Shown here one piece after another: positions 1-10,542 of a stretch of DNA of 64,000 nt. A model generated the notes under the pieces. That model was not told the origin of the DNA. It made no database searches and saw nothing but the letters and a program-made list of their open reading frames with translations. The translations under genes were made by a program, and so were the position numbers. This DNA comes from Bipolaris cookei (taxonomy: Eukaryota; Ascomycota; Dothideomycetes; Pleosporales; Pleosporaceae), in assembly GCA_002286855.1 (NCBI GenBank), contig NRSV01000001.1, forward strand, positions 558,001 to 622,000. Direction: 5' to 3'. How positions within the stretch are numbered: the first letter of the stretch is position 1; each line of letters opens with the position of its first letter.

Positions 1-88
1 GCTCAAACCACGCGTTAATAACCTCTGGATCTTCCTGCTGTATTCTCTGGCGGTCCTTTGCTCGATTGAAAGCTGTTTTAAGCTCGTC
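1..88 (-). pseudogene. Internal fragment of a pogo/Fot1-type transposase
   Basis: Read on the minus strand, this end of the window is open and encodes a stretch containing LKTAFNRAKDRQR and DPEVINAWFE. That resembles the segment between the DNA-binding part and the DDE catalytic part of pogo/Fot1-like transposases (Tc1/mariner superfamily). It lies in the expected order downstream of the N-terminal fragment at 270-479 but is separated from it by a two-base gap and about 180 bp of unrelated sequence. The rest of the element, if present, lies beyond the window edge. The family assignment is by recalled resemblance, not by a search. Confidence 0.6.
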
Positions 89-90
89 NN
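89..90. other. Assembly gap (two N)
   Basis: Two undetermined bases interrupt the transposase-like sequence. The right-hand side (91-285) no longer looks like transposase, so the gap may be a collapsed or mis-joined repeat rather than two truly unknown bases. Confidence 0.95.
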
Positions 91-269
91 AGACAGAGCA
101 CTTCACACAAGATCAATTCACACTACCAACGATCAATCAATTAGTGTTTCTTCCCTAGCACATATCTTCTCTCTCTACAATCTCTCAATCAAGCTGGCTC
201 TGAGTCTACTACGGACAAGTAGAAGGCAGAGACCTCTACCTCTGAGTCGATAGTAGAACAAGCAGCACC

Positions 270-479
270 CTACACTTTGACAGTTAGTTTGCGGCAGTTT
301 GGAGATATCTGGGGTCGAAAAGTGATTTTGTTAAGCCGATCAGAAAGCCGCTGAAAAGGAACGTTGTAGACAGCAGCAGCGCGTCGAATGCTCTTAAACT
401 GGCCCGTACGATAGGCCTGAATAGCAAGAGTAATTCTGCCTTCTCTCTGAGTTAATGTATCTTTACGTAGTTGGGACAT
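270..479 (-). pseudogene. N-terminal fragment of a pogo/Fot1-type transposase (HTH part)
   Basis: An ATG at 479 opens a 69-residue frame starting MSQLRKDTLTQREGRI, followed by an RTGQFKSIRRAAAVYNVPFQRLSDRL segment (here split: RTGQFKSIRRAAA and VYNVPFQRLSDRL). This is the helix-turn-helix (psq/CENP-B-like) start of pogo/Fot1 transposases. Family members normally continue past the NxRKLT motif for several hundred residues, but here the frame leaves homology after RKLT and stops three codons later. The gene is therefore truncated and surely inactive. Just upstream lies a tandemly duplicated 17-bp sequence that may be its terminal repeat. Confidence 0.65.
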
Positions 480-516
480 GTTACTTTGCAAGTGATGTTC
501 GCGATGCCAAGAAAAA

Positions 517-551
517 GTGTCCGGCTCGGTGGTGTGTCCGGCTCGGTGGTG
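517..551. repeat. Two tandem 17-bp copies, possible transposon terminal repeat
   Basis: The sequence gtgtccggctcggtggt occurs twice in direct tandem, 40-70 bp upstream of the transposase relic's start codon, and is followed by a TA-rich stretch (tatatatata). Pogo-family elements insert at TA, so this could be the duplicated outer end of the element. The matching opposite end is not in the window. Confidence 0.45.
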
Positions 552-612
552 CTTTACGTTATATATATATACTCTCATCATGACCTCTCTCGATCTTAAC
601 GGCCGAAACATT

Positions 613-1203
613 TTAGATCTCTGAGCTTTTTCCGCGGCACCGCTTCTTCTGCTTTTTTTTTTGGATACCTCGCTGTTTTCCTACCTGGGCCAGCTGTGAA
701 GCATTGCGGTTGGGTGTCGCGTGCACCCACCCCCTTTTTTTGTTGTCTATAGCTTTTTACTATATATACCATTGACGGCTTTGTTGTTGTTACTGTACAG
801 CGGGATTAGCGGCAGTGGATGCAATAAAACTTTGGATATTTGCTGCATTTTTATTTTCTTGCTTTGTGTGTGCTTGGTGAAATATGGACTTGGTGTTGTT
901 GTGTCGGGCTCTCTTTTGACTGCCCCAACGTTCAATTACATACCATGTTCATTTTGTGTGATAATATTACCATGTGCTGATCGACTATACAATGATATTT
1001 CAACTTTAACCTAGGTAGAAAAGCTATAGTTTTTTCTTTCAGCACAAATTTATGTCATTTCCAGTTTTAAGTGTCTATCTGGACCCCTCTACATCTGACT
1101 TGCCAAGAAGAGCCCAGGGAAGGTACCCTCTTCAGCACTTTCGTCCACTCCCTGCTGCTGGTAATAAATTCCGCTTACGACTTCAACACAAACATGATAT
1201 CGT
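613..1203. other. Gene-free stretch downstream of delta-COP
   Basis: T-rich and low in coding potential. It lies between the transposon relic and the 3' end of the delta-COP gene and probably holds the delta-COP 3' UTR. No RNA gene or conserved frame seen. Confidence 0.6.
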
Positions 1204-2939
1204 TTATGAGATGGTGTAGTTTTCGGCAACAGACTTTACATCTTTGGAGAAGCTGATGTCTTGACCCATGGAGAGGAGGGTCACAGACGAGACCTGTAGT
1301 CTTTGTTAGTATATTTTTCCTATTGGGCTTGATTTCTCGTGGGCAAGCATGATGACCACAATAAAGACTTACATCTACATCCACAAAAGGTGTGCTCTTG
1401 CTGAAGCGAATGTTCATGGGGAAGAATTCAGAGTCACTCTCGGCTTGAGCCTCAAACTCGAAGCTACCAGAGCTGTTCGCCTCATCGACGGTACCAATGT
1501 TCCACTCGATGCTGTCACCACTGACTTCATAGACAGCGTCAAAAGAAGACACATTGGGCTCGTACACCTGGTAAGGAATAGTGACGGTGACGTCCTTGAG
1601 CGAGTCGCCACCAGTAAGCTCATATTCAACTGTGATGTTGTACATGTTAACAGAGTCCTCAACCCAGACACGGAATGTGATGGGTGGGTCCGAGATATCG
1701 TCTGGTCGTGGTGCCAGCTTCCACTTCATGACGCCAATACCCATGTTCGATGGGAAGCCCTTGCTTGTGTCAGCAAGCTGGATGACCTTGTCATTCCTGA
1801 AAACTGCCTTGTCGACTTTGGGATGTGTCATAAGTTGAACGCCGCGAGTGTCTCCCGTGGCCAGGTCTAGCTTGACCTGCGTGAAAGAAGCATCAGTGAT
1901 CTTCAGTTGCATCTCGCCCTTGACTTCAAACGACTTGAGAAGACCTTCGCGGTCGAGTCTCGCCGAGATGGTCTCGTTGGTGGTAATATGAACAGGTTCA
2001 CGGTCGGTCGAGGTCGATTGGCGTGCGCTTGCTGGGGCTGCTGCAGCGGATGCACTTGGCTTAGGTGCAACGAGTGGCTCCTCTTCGGCTGGCGCGATCT
2101 CACCAGTCACTTGCTCGTACATGTTGCTGGTCTTGTTCTTCTTGCCGAGCTGCATACCCTTCTTGCCGAGAGCCAATGGCTTGCTCGATGCCTTCTTCTT
2201 CTCGGCTTCATACGAGTCGTAGGTGTCGGTAACGTTGGTCGTGGGCACGCTGGGTGTGAAGGTAGGATACGATGGCGATCGACCACCCATTCCACCTCCC
2301 ATGCCGCTTCCCATACCTCCTCCCATGCCTCCACCCGCTCGCTGCGATCTCGACATCTCCTTGCGCTGCATCTCGAGCTGTTTAGCCCGGCGCTTGCGCT
2401 CTTCCGAAGCCTCGAGTTCCTTATTCCGGGCGATAATCTCTTGAATACGCTCCTCGTGTGACTCCATGTCCAAGAAAGTCTTGATCTGGCTCATGGTCAA
2501 GTTTTCTCTATATCCAAGTGTAACAATCTCATCGAAGGCCGTCAGAAGCTCGAAAGCATTCTTGAGGATCTCGCGCTCATCAAGAGACTTGCATATCGAG
2601 GAGCAGACCTGAGCGAAGAGGTGCAGAGTGTTGATGTCTTGGAGGATGTTGGATTGCAGGTTGGTGATCAAGACCATGTAAAGTTCGTCGAGGGGCTGGT
2701 AGACGTAGCGCACGTTGTCCTGTTCGCAGGTGGTATGCTGGGTTCCACTATCGGCGAGCTTGGGGAAAGAAGCGAGGAGAGCTTCAATGCGGGAGCGCTG
2801 TATTTCTCGGAATTGGCGCGAGAGAACTGCCTTGCCGCCTCTTGTGCATATTGAAGCCGCGAGGACCACCTGGCTTCGTCAGCTTGGTGTGGGTGGACAG
2901 AGGGTCGACTGCCATGTGTCATGTACAATTGCATACCAT
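1204..2939 (-). CDS. RET2: Coatomer subunit delta (delta-COP)
   Basis: Three exons: 2937-2939, 1373-2869 and 1204-1293; introns 2870-2936 and 1294-1372. The 529-residue product is close to the usual ~510. Delta-COP is part of the F-subcomplex of the COPI coat that carries retrograde Golgi-to-ER cargo. It starts MVVLAASICTRGG, the conserved delta-COP start, with an N-terminal longin-like domain to about residue 140. A charged helix (ERKRRAKQLEMQRKEM) and a Gly/Met-rich linker follow, then a C-terminal mu-homology domain ending QDISFSKDVKSVAENYTIS. Exon 1 contributes only the ATG, which is followed at once by the GTATGC donor; the next exon begins GTG GTC CTC, so splicing is obligatory. The terminal intron has a good CTAAC branch site, and reading through it loses the conserved tail. 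Family identity is certain; exon ends are inferred from consensus and homology. Confidence 0.95.
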
Positions 2940-3829
2940 TGTGGCTAATGTCTGCCCGATTGTGTTGGGAAGAAGGCGGGAGAGGCTGAAAAGTAGCGGT
3001 AACTTGGGTGGTAAGGTTGTGGACGTGTAGCCGCGTTGCTGAAGATGGTGGGGAATATTATTGAGACGGACAGTTGTTCAAGACAGCAAGCGTATCTTGA
3101 AGTCAGGTTCCAAGAACAAGGTGTGGCAGAGCCAGCCAAAGATGGTAACAAGACCGGGCAAATTGTCTATGGGTATTACGAAGGCAAGTTGACAGGCACC
3201 GCCTCTAAGGTGGAGCTGCACCCAGTCGCAACACCTGGAGGTTCCAACTGGACACCTGGAGTCACGTGCATCCGCATTTGCCTAGCGCCGGCTGCCATTG
3301 TTAAGTAGCCTCTCCAGCCCATGCCCTCTAGTCATCAACAACTCTTCAACTGCGAAACCCGCATCTAGGCAGCCTCTCTTGCTCGCTCAAGATTGCAGCT
3401 CTAAACCAATACGACAGAAATACCAGTCGCCCCGGCTTTTCCGATAGGTTTACACCAAGTGCACGTACTGCACACGTTCTGCTGCCACTTGCCCGCTCCC
3501 ACCAGTCTACTTTCCCGTACTAGCGCCAACACCGCTGTGCGCACTTTGTCTCATTTCCACTGTCCTTTTCACCCTCACCCTCATCCTCACTCAGTCCACA
3601 TCTTCACGACTGCAAATCTATCAGAGACTGCCTCACCATGCGATTCTAGCTTTTACTTGCCACAGTGCATCCACTATCAAGTTTGCGTCCCGGTGTTGCG
3701 CTTTGTTGCATCGCCACCTTGTGACTTGCACCAAGCTCTGACGCGCTCCCCACGCTCCTTTATCTACGCGTTTCGACCGATACACATACCTAGACCCGCA
3801 AACCCCTTTGTCACCACCCCACACCAATC
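2940..3829. promoter_or_regulatory. Shared divergent promoter region, delta-COP / acidic protein
   Basis: 890 bp between two divergent start codons. It is pyrimidine-rich towards the plus-strand gene (about 3450-3829), which fits a long 5' leader. Open frames here lack coding character, and no specific operator was recognised. Confidence 0.5.
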
Positions 3830-6688
3830 ATGGCTACTACTACGCATCCTACGCCTAGTTTCGACATTACTGCAGCCGACAACATGGACTTGCACTCGGA
3901 CGATGGCATTCTCGGCTACAACGATGGTGACATCGAATTGGATTTAGAGCCTCCGCCTTCATATGGCCCGGATGATGATGTTTCTATCGGCGATGCTGCC
4001 TCGGCAAATGGAATAGATGCCCAGACTGCACCCGGCGGTGACAATGATGATTACATGGTCGATCAGGAGGATGTCATCGAAGAGGACTATAGTTACCAAG
4101 ATCAAGACGTCGATGTGGATGTGGATGTTGACGTCGACGTCGACGCAGTCGCCGAACAGCCCGCTACAACCGACACTATCGTGACTCAGGCGGAAGCCGA
4201 AGTCCAAGATGAAGACCTGCTTGACTATTCTGAAGAGGACGATGATTACCACGACACAGCGCTTCGTTCACCCTGGTTACAGCAACATGATTCTATGCAA
4301 GATGAACCGGGTCCAGTCCAGGATGCACCGAATCAGCAAGACGAACCTTTTAAGATTCAGAGTGTGCCTGCTCAGCAAGATGAACCCTTCGAGACCCATG
4401 ATGCGCCCGCTCAGCAAAACGAACCGCCCCAGGCGCAGGATGCACCAGTCCAACAAGACGAAATACCTGCTGATTTACGAGCTCTAATGTCCACGAATAC
4501 AAGCAAAAACTCACAGAGCCCACATGCGCACCCTGATGTCGTTGCTGACGGGAGCACGAAAGGCGATAATAATGAGAACTTACCCCGTGCTCAGTCGGCT
4601 GATCCCAATGAAGAAGATGCTCAGACTGATGGTGACGATGGCGGCATTACGCTCAAAAACCAAGGAGAGCATGCAAATGCCGAAAGTGGCCACAATCATA
4701 TGGAACCTCCGAGCCATGATCATGATGAATCCACTCAAGTTAATGAACATGAGGAAGGTGCCTCTTTTCAGCTACCACCTGTTACTGTGAACTGCATGGG
4801 CGAAGAGTTATGGCTTTTCAAGCAGCATGACTATGAAAACAGTGGGGATTGGCTCCTTGACGACGTGTCAGTGGCTAAAACGAGCATGTCGGATCTCTTC
4901 CAAGCATGTCGTTCAGCACTTGGCCACGAGGTGCTGAATGGAATGGAGATTGGCTTCCGCTTTGATCACTTTCAAAACATGGAGCTATTTGAGGAGAACA
5001 CGGCTTGCGTAGCCATTTCCCTCGAACGCCTCGTGGGCTATTACCATGTGCTCTATGAACAAGATGGTAACAACGATCCAGACTCGTTTTACGTGACTTT
5101 GATGTATCGCCCACGCTTCGCTACCTTGCTCGCAGACATAGCAAGATATGCTGACAACGGACGTGGCTACTCTGGGCTCGAGGCTGCTATCGCTGCAGGC
5201 GAGACTAACTTTCATAGTGCATCTCTTGATCTTCCAGCCGAGGAAAACACCGAATGGGATACCGAGGGGCAAGAACAGGGGCAGGATCAGGATCAGGAAC
5301 TACGACATGGGGATGATGAGGGGGACAGCCACGAGAGAGATACGAGTGAGCAATCACAAGAGGAAGGTTCGAACGGGCAAACGTATGAGGAAGATTCGAA
5401 TGACACAAGGCCTGCAGAAGATGCAAACGAGCAAAGTAATATTGAAAACCAGGTCCCCCAAGACGTCAATGTCCAAGTGCATGCAGGAGACCAACCTGAG
5501 CCAGAGGATCAAGACAATCAAGACGAACAAACTTACACAGAATTTGAGCCTCAGCAAGATCCTGGGCAGGAGTGTGACCATGAAGAGGATGGCACGCAAG
5601 ACTCTGTCGAGGAAGGGGGTGTTGAGGTTCGCGAAAACGTAGAGGCTGCAACTGAAAACGTATCCACCAAAGGCCATGAGGAGGATGACGATGTGGACTA
5701 CGCACCACAGCCTCCTAGTCCGAGTGAAGTCTCTACAAACTCACAGAGAGTTGAAGGTTACCCTGAACAGACACGCTCACAGTCTGATGAGCAAACTGCA
5801 GCGGAACTGGAGGCCCGTCGCTTGCAAGAGGAGGGTGACATTATTGATTACAGCGATGGAGAGGACGATGAGTCCGCTGCTGTCGAGGAGGTTGAAGAAG
5901 CACCCCATACTGAGCCATTACCCGCGCCCACCACTGTGCAAGGCGACGAAACATCCAATGCGGAGAGGCAGTCACCTGTCACAGGATCGCCAAGTATTGG
6001 CAAGCAAACAAACGGAGACGAGGACCAAGGCAGCTTCGACACGGCAGAGGACCCTAACGTCGACGCCGAGCAGGACTCTGACAGCGATCCCAATGACGAG
6101 AAATACTGGCGATACGCTGAAGCCTTTGAAGAAGGCTACACGCCCGATGAATCGCAATCGGACGAAGTCCAAAATGATACCACGAATTTTGAGTTTGATG
6201 GCGATGCTAACCAAGACTATGGCGACTATGAATACCAGGACTTGGAGCAACAAGCAGAGGTAGAATTCACGAATGGAGAAGACGTTGGTGGCGGTGAAAA
6301 CACTGCAACCGATGGCGATTACTCGACGAGCGCGAATGATGTCTTGGATGTGGACAATGCGCAGTGGACTGTCGACCAGGGTCTAGCTCAAGACGTTGTG
6401 GAGATGACGACGGGACATGAAAATGACAATGTCGAGGCTCAAGACGAAGGGGATGGCGTGGCTGAACAGCTCGGCAGTGCAACGTCTTCGGCTGCAGATC
6501 CTACGACAGCCTCGTCTACCGACGCCCATGACATGTCTTCACAAGGACACAAGCGATCCATTGACGAGGCTGGACATGGAGTGGATATTGCATCCGACTT
6601 TATAGGTACGGTGACGGCCTCCTTGCTTTTGAAGCGAAATGCAAGCGCTGACTTTATACATGTAGACGCCAAACGCGCGCGAATGTGA
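3830..6688 (+). CDS. Large acidic fungal protein of unknown function
   Basis: Intronless 952-residue frame with start context CCAATCATGG. Composition is dominated by Asp, Glu and Gln, so it should be strongly acidic and mostly disordered. Features in order: an alternating Val-Asp run at about residues 93-105; four 13-residue repeats of the type QDAPxQQDEPxxx at residues 164-215; one compact, ordered-looking segment at about residues 318-470 (PPVTVNCMGEELWLF ... YVTLMYRPRFATLL); further acidic linkers; and a basic C-terminus (KRSIDEA ... KRARM) that could be a nuclear localisation signal. I recall similar acidic proteins with the same ordered core in other Pezizomycotina but know no assigned function. 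Nuclear location is inference from the C-terminus. It shares a divergent upstream region with delta-COP. Confidence 0.85.
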   Translation: MATTTHPTPSFDITAADNMDLHSDDGILGYNDGDIELDLEPPPSYGPDDDVSIGDAASANGIDAQTAPGGDNDDYMVDQEDVIEEDYSYQDQDVDVDVDVDVDVDAVAEQPATTDTIVTQAEAEVQDEDLLDYSEEDDDYHDTALRSPWLQQHDSMQDEPGPVQDAPNQQDEPFKIQSVPAQQDEPFETHDAPAQQNEPPQAQDAPVQQDEIPADLRALMSTNTSKNSQSPHAHPDVVADGSTKGDNNENLPRAQSADPNEEDAQTDGDDGGITLKNQGEHANAESGHNHMEPPSHDHDESTQVNEHEEGASFQLPPVTVNCMGEELWLFKQHDYENSGDWLLDDVSVAKTSMSDLFQACRSALGHEVLNGMEIGFRFDHFQNMELFEENTACVAISLERLVGYYHVLYEQDGNNDPDSFYVTLMYRPRFATLLADIARYADNGRGYSGLEAAIAAGETNFHSASLDLPAEENTEWDTEGQEQGQDQDQELRHGDDEGDSHERDTSEQSQEEGSNGQTYEEDSNDTRPAEDANEQSNIENQVPQDVNVQVHAGDQPEPEDQDNQDEQTYTEFEPQQDPGQECDHEEDGTQDSVEEGGVEVRENVEAATENVSTKGHEEDDDVDYAPQPPSPSEVSTNSQRVEGYPEQTRSQSDEQTAAELEARRLQEEGDIIDYSDGEDDESAAVEEVEEAPHTEPLPAPTTVQGDETSNAERQSPVTGSPSIGKQTNGDEDQGSFDTAEDPNVDAEQDSDSDPNDEKYWRYAEAFEEGYTPDESQSDEVQNDTTNFEFDGDANQDYGDYEYQDLEQQAEVEFTNGEDVGGGENTATDGDYSTSANDVLDVDNAQWTVDQGLAQDVVEMTTGHENDNVEAQDEGDGVAEQLGSATSSAADPTTASSTDAHDMSSQGHKRSIDEAGHGVDIASDFIGTVTASLLLKRNASADFIHVDAKRARM
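4106..4144 (+). repeat. Hexanucleotide (GAYGTN) run encoding alternating Asp-Val
   Basis: Imperfect gatgtg/gacgtc hexamers inside the acidic protein's coding sequence. Synonymous differences among units suggest it is not a very recent expansion. Confidence 0.8.
4319..4474 (+). repeat. Four 39-bp coding repeats (13 residues each)
   Basis: Codons 164-215 of the acidic protein contain four tandem degenerate units of 13 residues with the shared core APxQQDEP. Nucleotide divergence among the units is considerable. Confidence 0.8.
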
Positions 6689-8291
6689 AGGCGCTCCGTC
6701 CTCTAAGTCTTCGGGTCTTCAGACATACTAACAAGCAGCTTCATGGACACGTCACCCTGGAATCTACCCAAGTTTGAACTAATACAAGTGTACACTAACT
6801 GTAGGTCCTATATTGCAACGTACGACGAGATTTTGAGTTTTTTTTCTGGCTTTGGTGAGGGGCAAAAGGTAAGAGGGAAGGTAATCTCTGGCGATTTTCC
6901 TTTGTTATACCCCGACACCACCTTCCCGGATTGTTATTTTAGCATTGGTTTTGGTTGGCTGGCGATCGATTTGTAGTGCGAACGACTGACGTGACGTTGT
7001 TTGCATGGTTGTTGGGTGCTTGTTGGGGGTGAGGTGAATAGAGGGCGCGAGGCAGTTTGAGCGATATACCCAAGTGCTTGAGGCACCTTTGCTTTTTTTC
7101 AAAGTAGCCACAGGGATGTAGAAACACGATCAGGCTGTCAATGGAAGACTGCGAAGCTACCGAGGGCCTGGAACTATTTGCGGATTGGTGACGATTGCTC
7201 AGCGTGGCCTAGGAAATTAGGTTCCGGTAGCAGGCGATGATGACACGAATGGTCTAGGCTCTCCATATTTTTTTGACCAGGTTGTGGGGAAGATGGTTAC
7301 GAGGCCTGCTATTTTGGGGCGACTAAAGACGGCATGACGAGGCGCAGTTTTTTTAAACATTATCGCCAGCCTCAGCTGGCCACGTAGTGGAAAAGTGTAC
7401 GAAGGCGGATGAAAAGAGGAGGGCGTGTGCAAGGAGGAGAGCGTGCACATTGACTCGAAGCCAAGGACTCTGGCAATTCAGAGGCAGATTAATCGTTCGA
7501 CATCTTGTTCATAGAGTAGAGTAGGGCGACATCGCAGGACACAGAGGCCGCGTCGACTGCGTGACGAGGAGATCGGCAAGCTATGACCTTGGCGCTGAGT
7601 GAATCGGCCGTGAAACGTTGAGGCGGGCTGACACTGGCGCGTCAGGGGACCCCTAAAGCGTGGCACGCCACCTGATTGCGATGGCGGCAGGCCAGGCAAG
7701 GCAAGGCAAGGCCCGACCTGTGTTTCTCCTTGTTCACGCAGACTGTCCAGCCGGCGGACCAATACTACATATGGCCACACGCATACGCGCACCCTTTCTT
7801 GCTTTGACACCACGCTCGCTTGTTGTTTTCTTTTTCTGGACCGACGCTGCTCCTTATGTACTACTATTCTCTCGATTTGTACCACTAGCCACTACCACTA
7901 CCACGACTGTGACGACTCCGCCTGCTGCCCTCATCGCATCTGTGTTCGTTTCGTCCGCTCGTTTCCAAGTCGCCTTTGCTCGACACGGCACAGACAAGCA
8001 CAGGGTCCTTGGCCGTGCTTTGGTGAAACACGCAGCGCCTCTGCGCAAGCGTTCCCGACCCAGACTGCATCGTTGCTGCTGCAGCATCGCCTCCTCAGCA
8101 CCATCTGCACACGCCATTACCAATAGTGCAAGACGGTAGCCGCCGCGTTGCTCTGTTCGGCACTCCAGGCCACGATACGGAGGCCTATCGATAACCCACC
8201 TGCGCCCACACTGCACGTCTAGCCCGCCGCCACGCCACGCTGCGCTCCCCAACGCACCCTAACGTCGGTCCCCGTACACAGCAGCTTCCAC

Positions 8292-8334
<43 letters not shown>

Positions 8335-8455
8335 ATACACATACTCACACACTTCTTCGTCTCCAGTCTTGCACTGCGACCCGTCCACTCTTCCCTCCAT
8401 CATCTGGCCGCGATTCCGCTGAGACAGGTCGCATAGACCTCTACACGGCGCCATC
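6689..8455. other. Intergenic region upstream of the NIPA-type gene
   Basis: About 1.77 kb with no supportable gene. The left part should be the 3' UTR of the acidic protein. The right part (about 7700-8455) is pyrimidine/CA-rich leader-like DNA before the transporter start and contains a CA microsatellite. Several open frames on both strands lack domains and coding bias. Confidence 0.5.
8296..8345. repeat. CA microsatellite in the leader of the NIPA-type gene
   Basis: About 17 perfect CA units followed by imperfect TACACA units, ending roughly 110 bp upstream of the start codon, probably within the 5' UTR. Confidence 0.9.
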
Positions 8456-9967
8456 ATGGTGGAAGACAAGTACGTTATGCGCCCGCACCGCCCAGCCACC
8501 AACGACAGGCCACTGACTGTGACGCTAGATACATAGGACTCATGCTGGCCATGAGTTCGTCCCTGGCCATCGGCGCGAGTTTTGTCATTACCAAAAAGGG
8601 TCTCAATGCCTCCATCGAGAAGCATGGCTTCGACGGAGACGGCTTTGGATATCTCCAGAACCCCGTGTGGTGGGCAGGCATCATCACAAGTGAGTGCGCC
8701 TACATTGCGACACGTTGCCACCGCCATTTGCAGCGCTGACTTGGTTTACAGTGGTACTCGGTGAAATATTCAATTTCGCTGCATATGCCTTCGCCCCCGC
8801 CATCCTCGTGACCCCCCTCGGAGCTCTCTCCGTCCTCATTGGTGCTGTCCTCGGCTCGTACTTTTTGGACGAACAATTGGGTCGTTTGGGAAAGATTGGC
8901 TGCGCAATATGTCTGATCGGCTCCGTCATCATCGTGCTACACGCGCCGCCGGACAAGGAGGTTCAGTCGGTTGAGGAGATTCTGGACCTTGCTCTACAGC
9001 CTGGTACGCCTGTCCCAGCCTCTCATATACCTTTGTACAGCAGCAACTAACAAGGCATGACTACAGGCTTCCTCTTCTACTGCGCCTTCTGCATCGTCTT
9101 CTGCGTCTTCATGATCTACAAGATCGCGCCCAAGTACGGTCGCAAGAACCCCCTCATCTACCTTTCCATCTGCTCCACGTCCGGTTCTGTTTCCATCATG
9201 TTCATCAAGGCTTTCGGTATTGCGCTTAAGATGACATTTGCGGGCAACAACCAGTTCACGCATCCTTCGACATACGTCTTCGTCATCTTGGTAGTGGGGT
9301 GCATCCTCACTCAGATGAACTACTTCAACAAGGCGCTGAGCCAATTTTCCACAAATATGTACGTCTCCATGTTACAGGCTCCGACCATATGTGCTAACTT
9401 TTGCGACTCAGCGTGAACCCCCTCTACTATGTTACTTTTACGACCTGTACACTTGTTGCTTCATGTCTTTTGTTTCAAGGCTTCAACACCACGTCTGCGG
9501 TCAACACCATTTCTCTCCTTTGTGGTTTTCTTATTATCTTTTCTGGCGTATACCTTCTCAACCTGTCGCGCGAAGACCCCTGCAGCGAACCAGCACTTGG
9601 CTCTCGATTCACCGACGGTCCGCCATCTGACGCCATTTCTGGCTTCCCTACAAGACGCAGTATGCAATCACGACGCAGCGGAGATCCTTATGAGCTCCAA
9701 TCGAATGGCGTTATCCGAAATAGCAGGTCTAGCTATGCAGATGCAGGGGACAGAAGCGCACTGATGCACGATTACGATGTTGAGAACCAATTCGAGCTGG
9801 GCGATCTTGCCAGTGATAGCGATGACGATCTGGAGAGTGATCGTAACACAAAGCGACCCAGCTTTGATGAGGAGACACGGCTGAGTGGCAGACTCAGTGG
9901 GACAGGCAGAGGGCGGGTACAGAAAGAGTCTGTGCAACCAAAAAGGAATCATTCAGCACGCCGATAG
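8456..9967 (+). CDS. NIPA-family magnesium transporter (DUF803)
   Basis: Five exons: 8456-8469, 8529-8689, 8752-9003, 9067-9358 and 9412-9967, giving 424 residues. The start MVEDKYIGLMLAMSSSLAIG, followed by the SFVITKKGL motif, is the hallmark of NIPA/DUF803 proteins. Further matches are NPVWWAG, the APAILVTPLGALSVL segment and the QMNYFNKAL motif. Around nine hydrophobic segments span residues ~10-300. The C-terminal ~130 residues are hydrophilic and acidic (SDSDDDLESD) and probably cytosolic. NIPA proteins mediate Mg2+ transport at the plasma membrane or endosomes; substrate is by family only. All four introns are 53-63 nt with good donors. The first exon is only 14 nt and was placed by in-frame continuity to the conserved KYIGLxLA start. 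Confidence 0.93.
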
Positions 9968-10542
9968 AAGGAGCCAGAGGACGACGAGAGTGTGCATAGT
10001 GAATTTTGCTGTTCTGGGTCGTACATGGGTATGTCTTGCCCGTTTCGTGACTTGGGAATTAGATGTGGTTTGTGCAACATATTGCACCGCACAGTGGCGT
10101 TTACGGCTCTTATTGTAGTATGGGTTTGAGGGATTGGGAGATGGCCCCCGAGATAAAGGTGCCGGCCACTTGTATTTGTACTATGATAGCATGACATGGA
10201 TACCCAGAGGAATCCCGGCGATGCTGGGTATCATTTCTCCACAGGTGAATATCAGACATTCATATTCCGAATTATCAAGACGCGTACGTTTGTGCAACCA
10301 CGAAGCTGAGGCGGCCAGATGGGGATTGTGGCTACCGTGTCAAAGTGCCAACTACCAGAATTTTGCCCCGCGCCTTCTTTGGCAGGACAAGGCACGAGTA
10401 ATCTGCGAACGTGATAGCGCGACTGCGCTAGTCATGTTTGGACTAGAACGCGCTTCTACAAACAAATCATAAGCACTGAATACACACCCCCAACTTCTTG
10501 CCCTTTCACACAACGGCCCTCGAGGCCAGCAAATTAGCAACC
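9968..10542. other. Intergenic: NIPA 3' UTR and APC4 promoter
   Basis: 575 bp between two same-strand genes. I see no additional gene or clear regulatory motif. Confidence 0.5.

Noticed and set aside
3459..3947. Plus-strand 162-codon frame overlapping the acidic protein start
   Set aside because: Pyrimidine-rich leader with His/Pro/Ser composition; it runs in another frame into a well-supported CDS.
7478..7885. Minus-strand 135-codon frame upstream of the NIPA gene
   Set aside because: No domain, no splice or promoter support; probably leader or promoter DNA.
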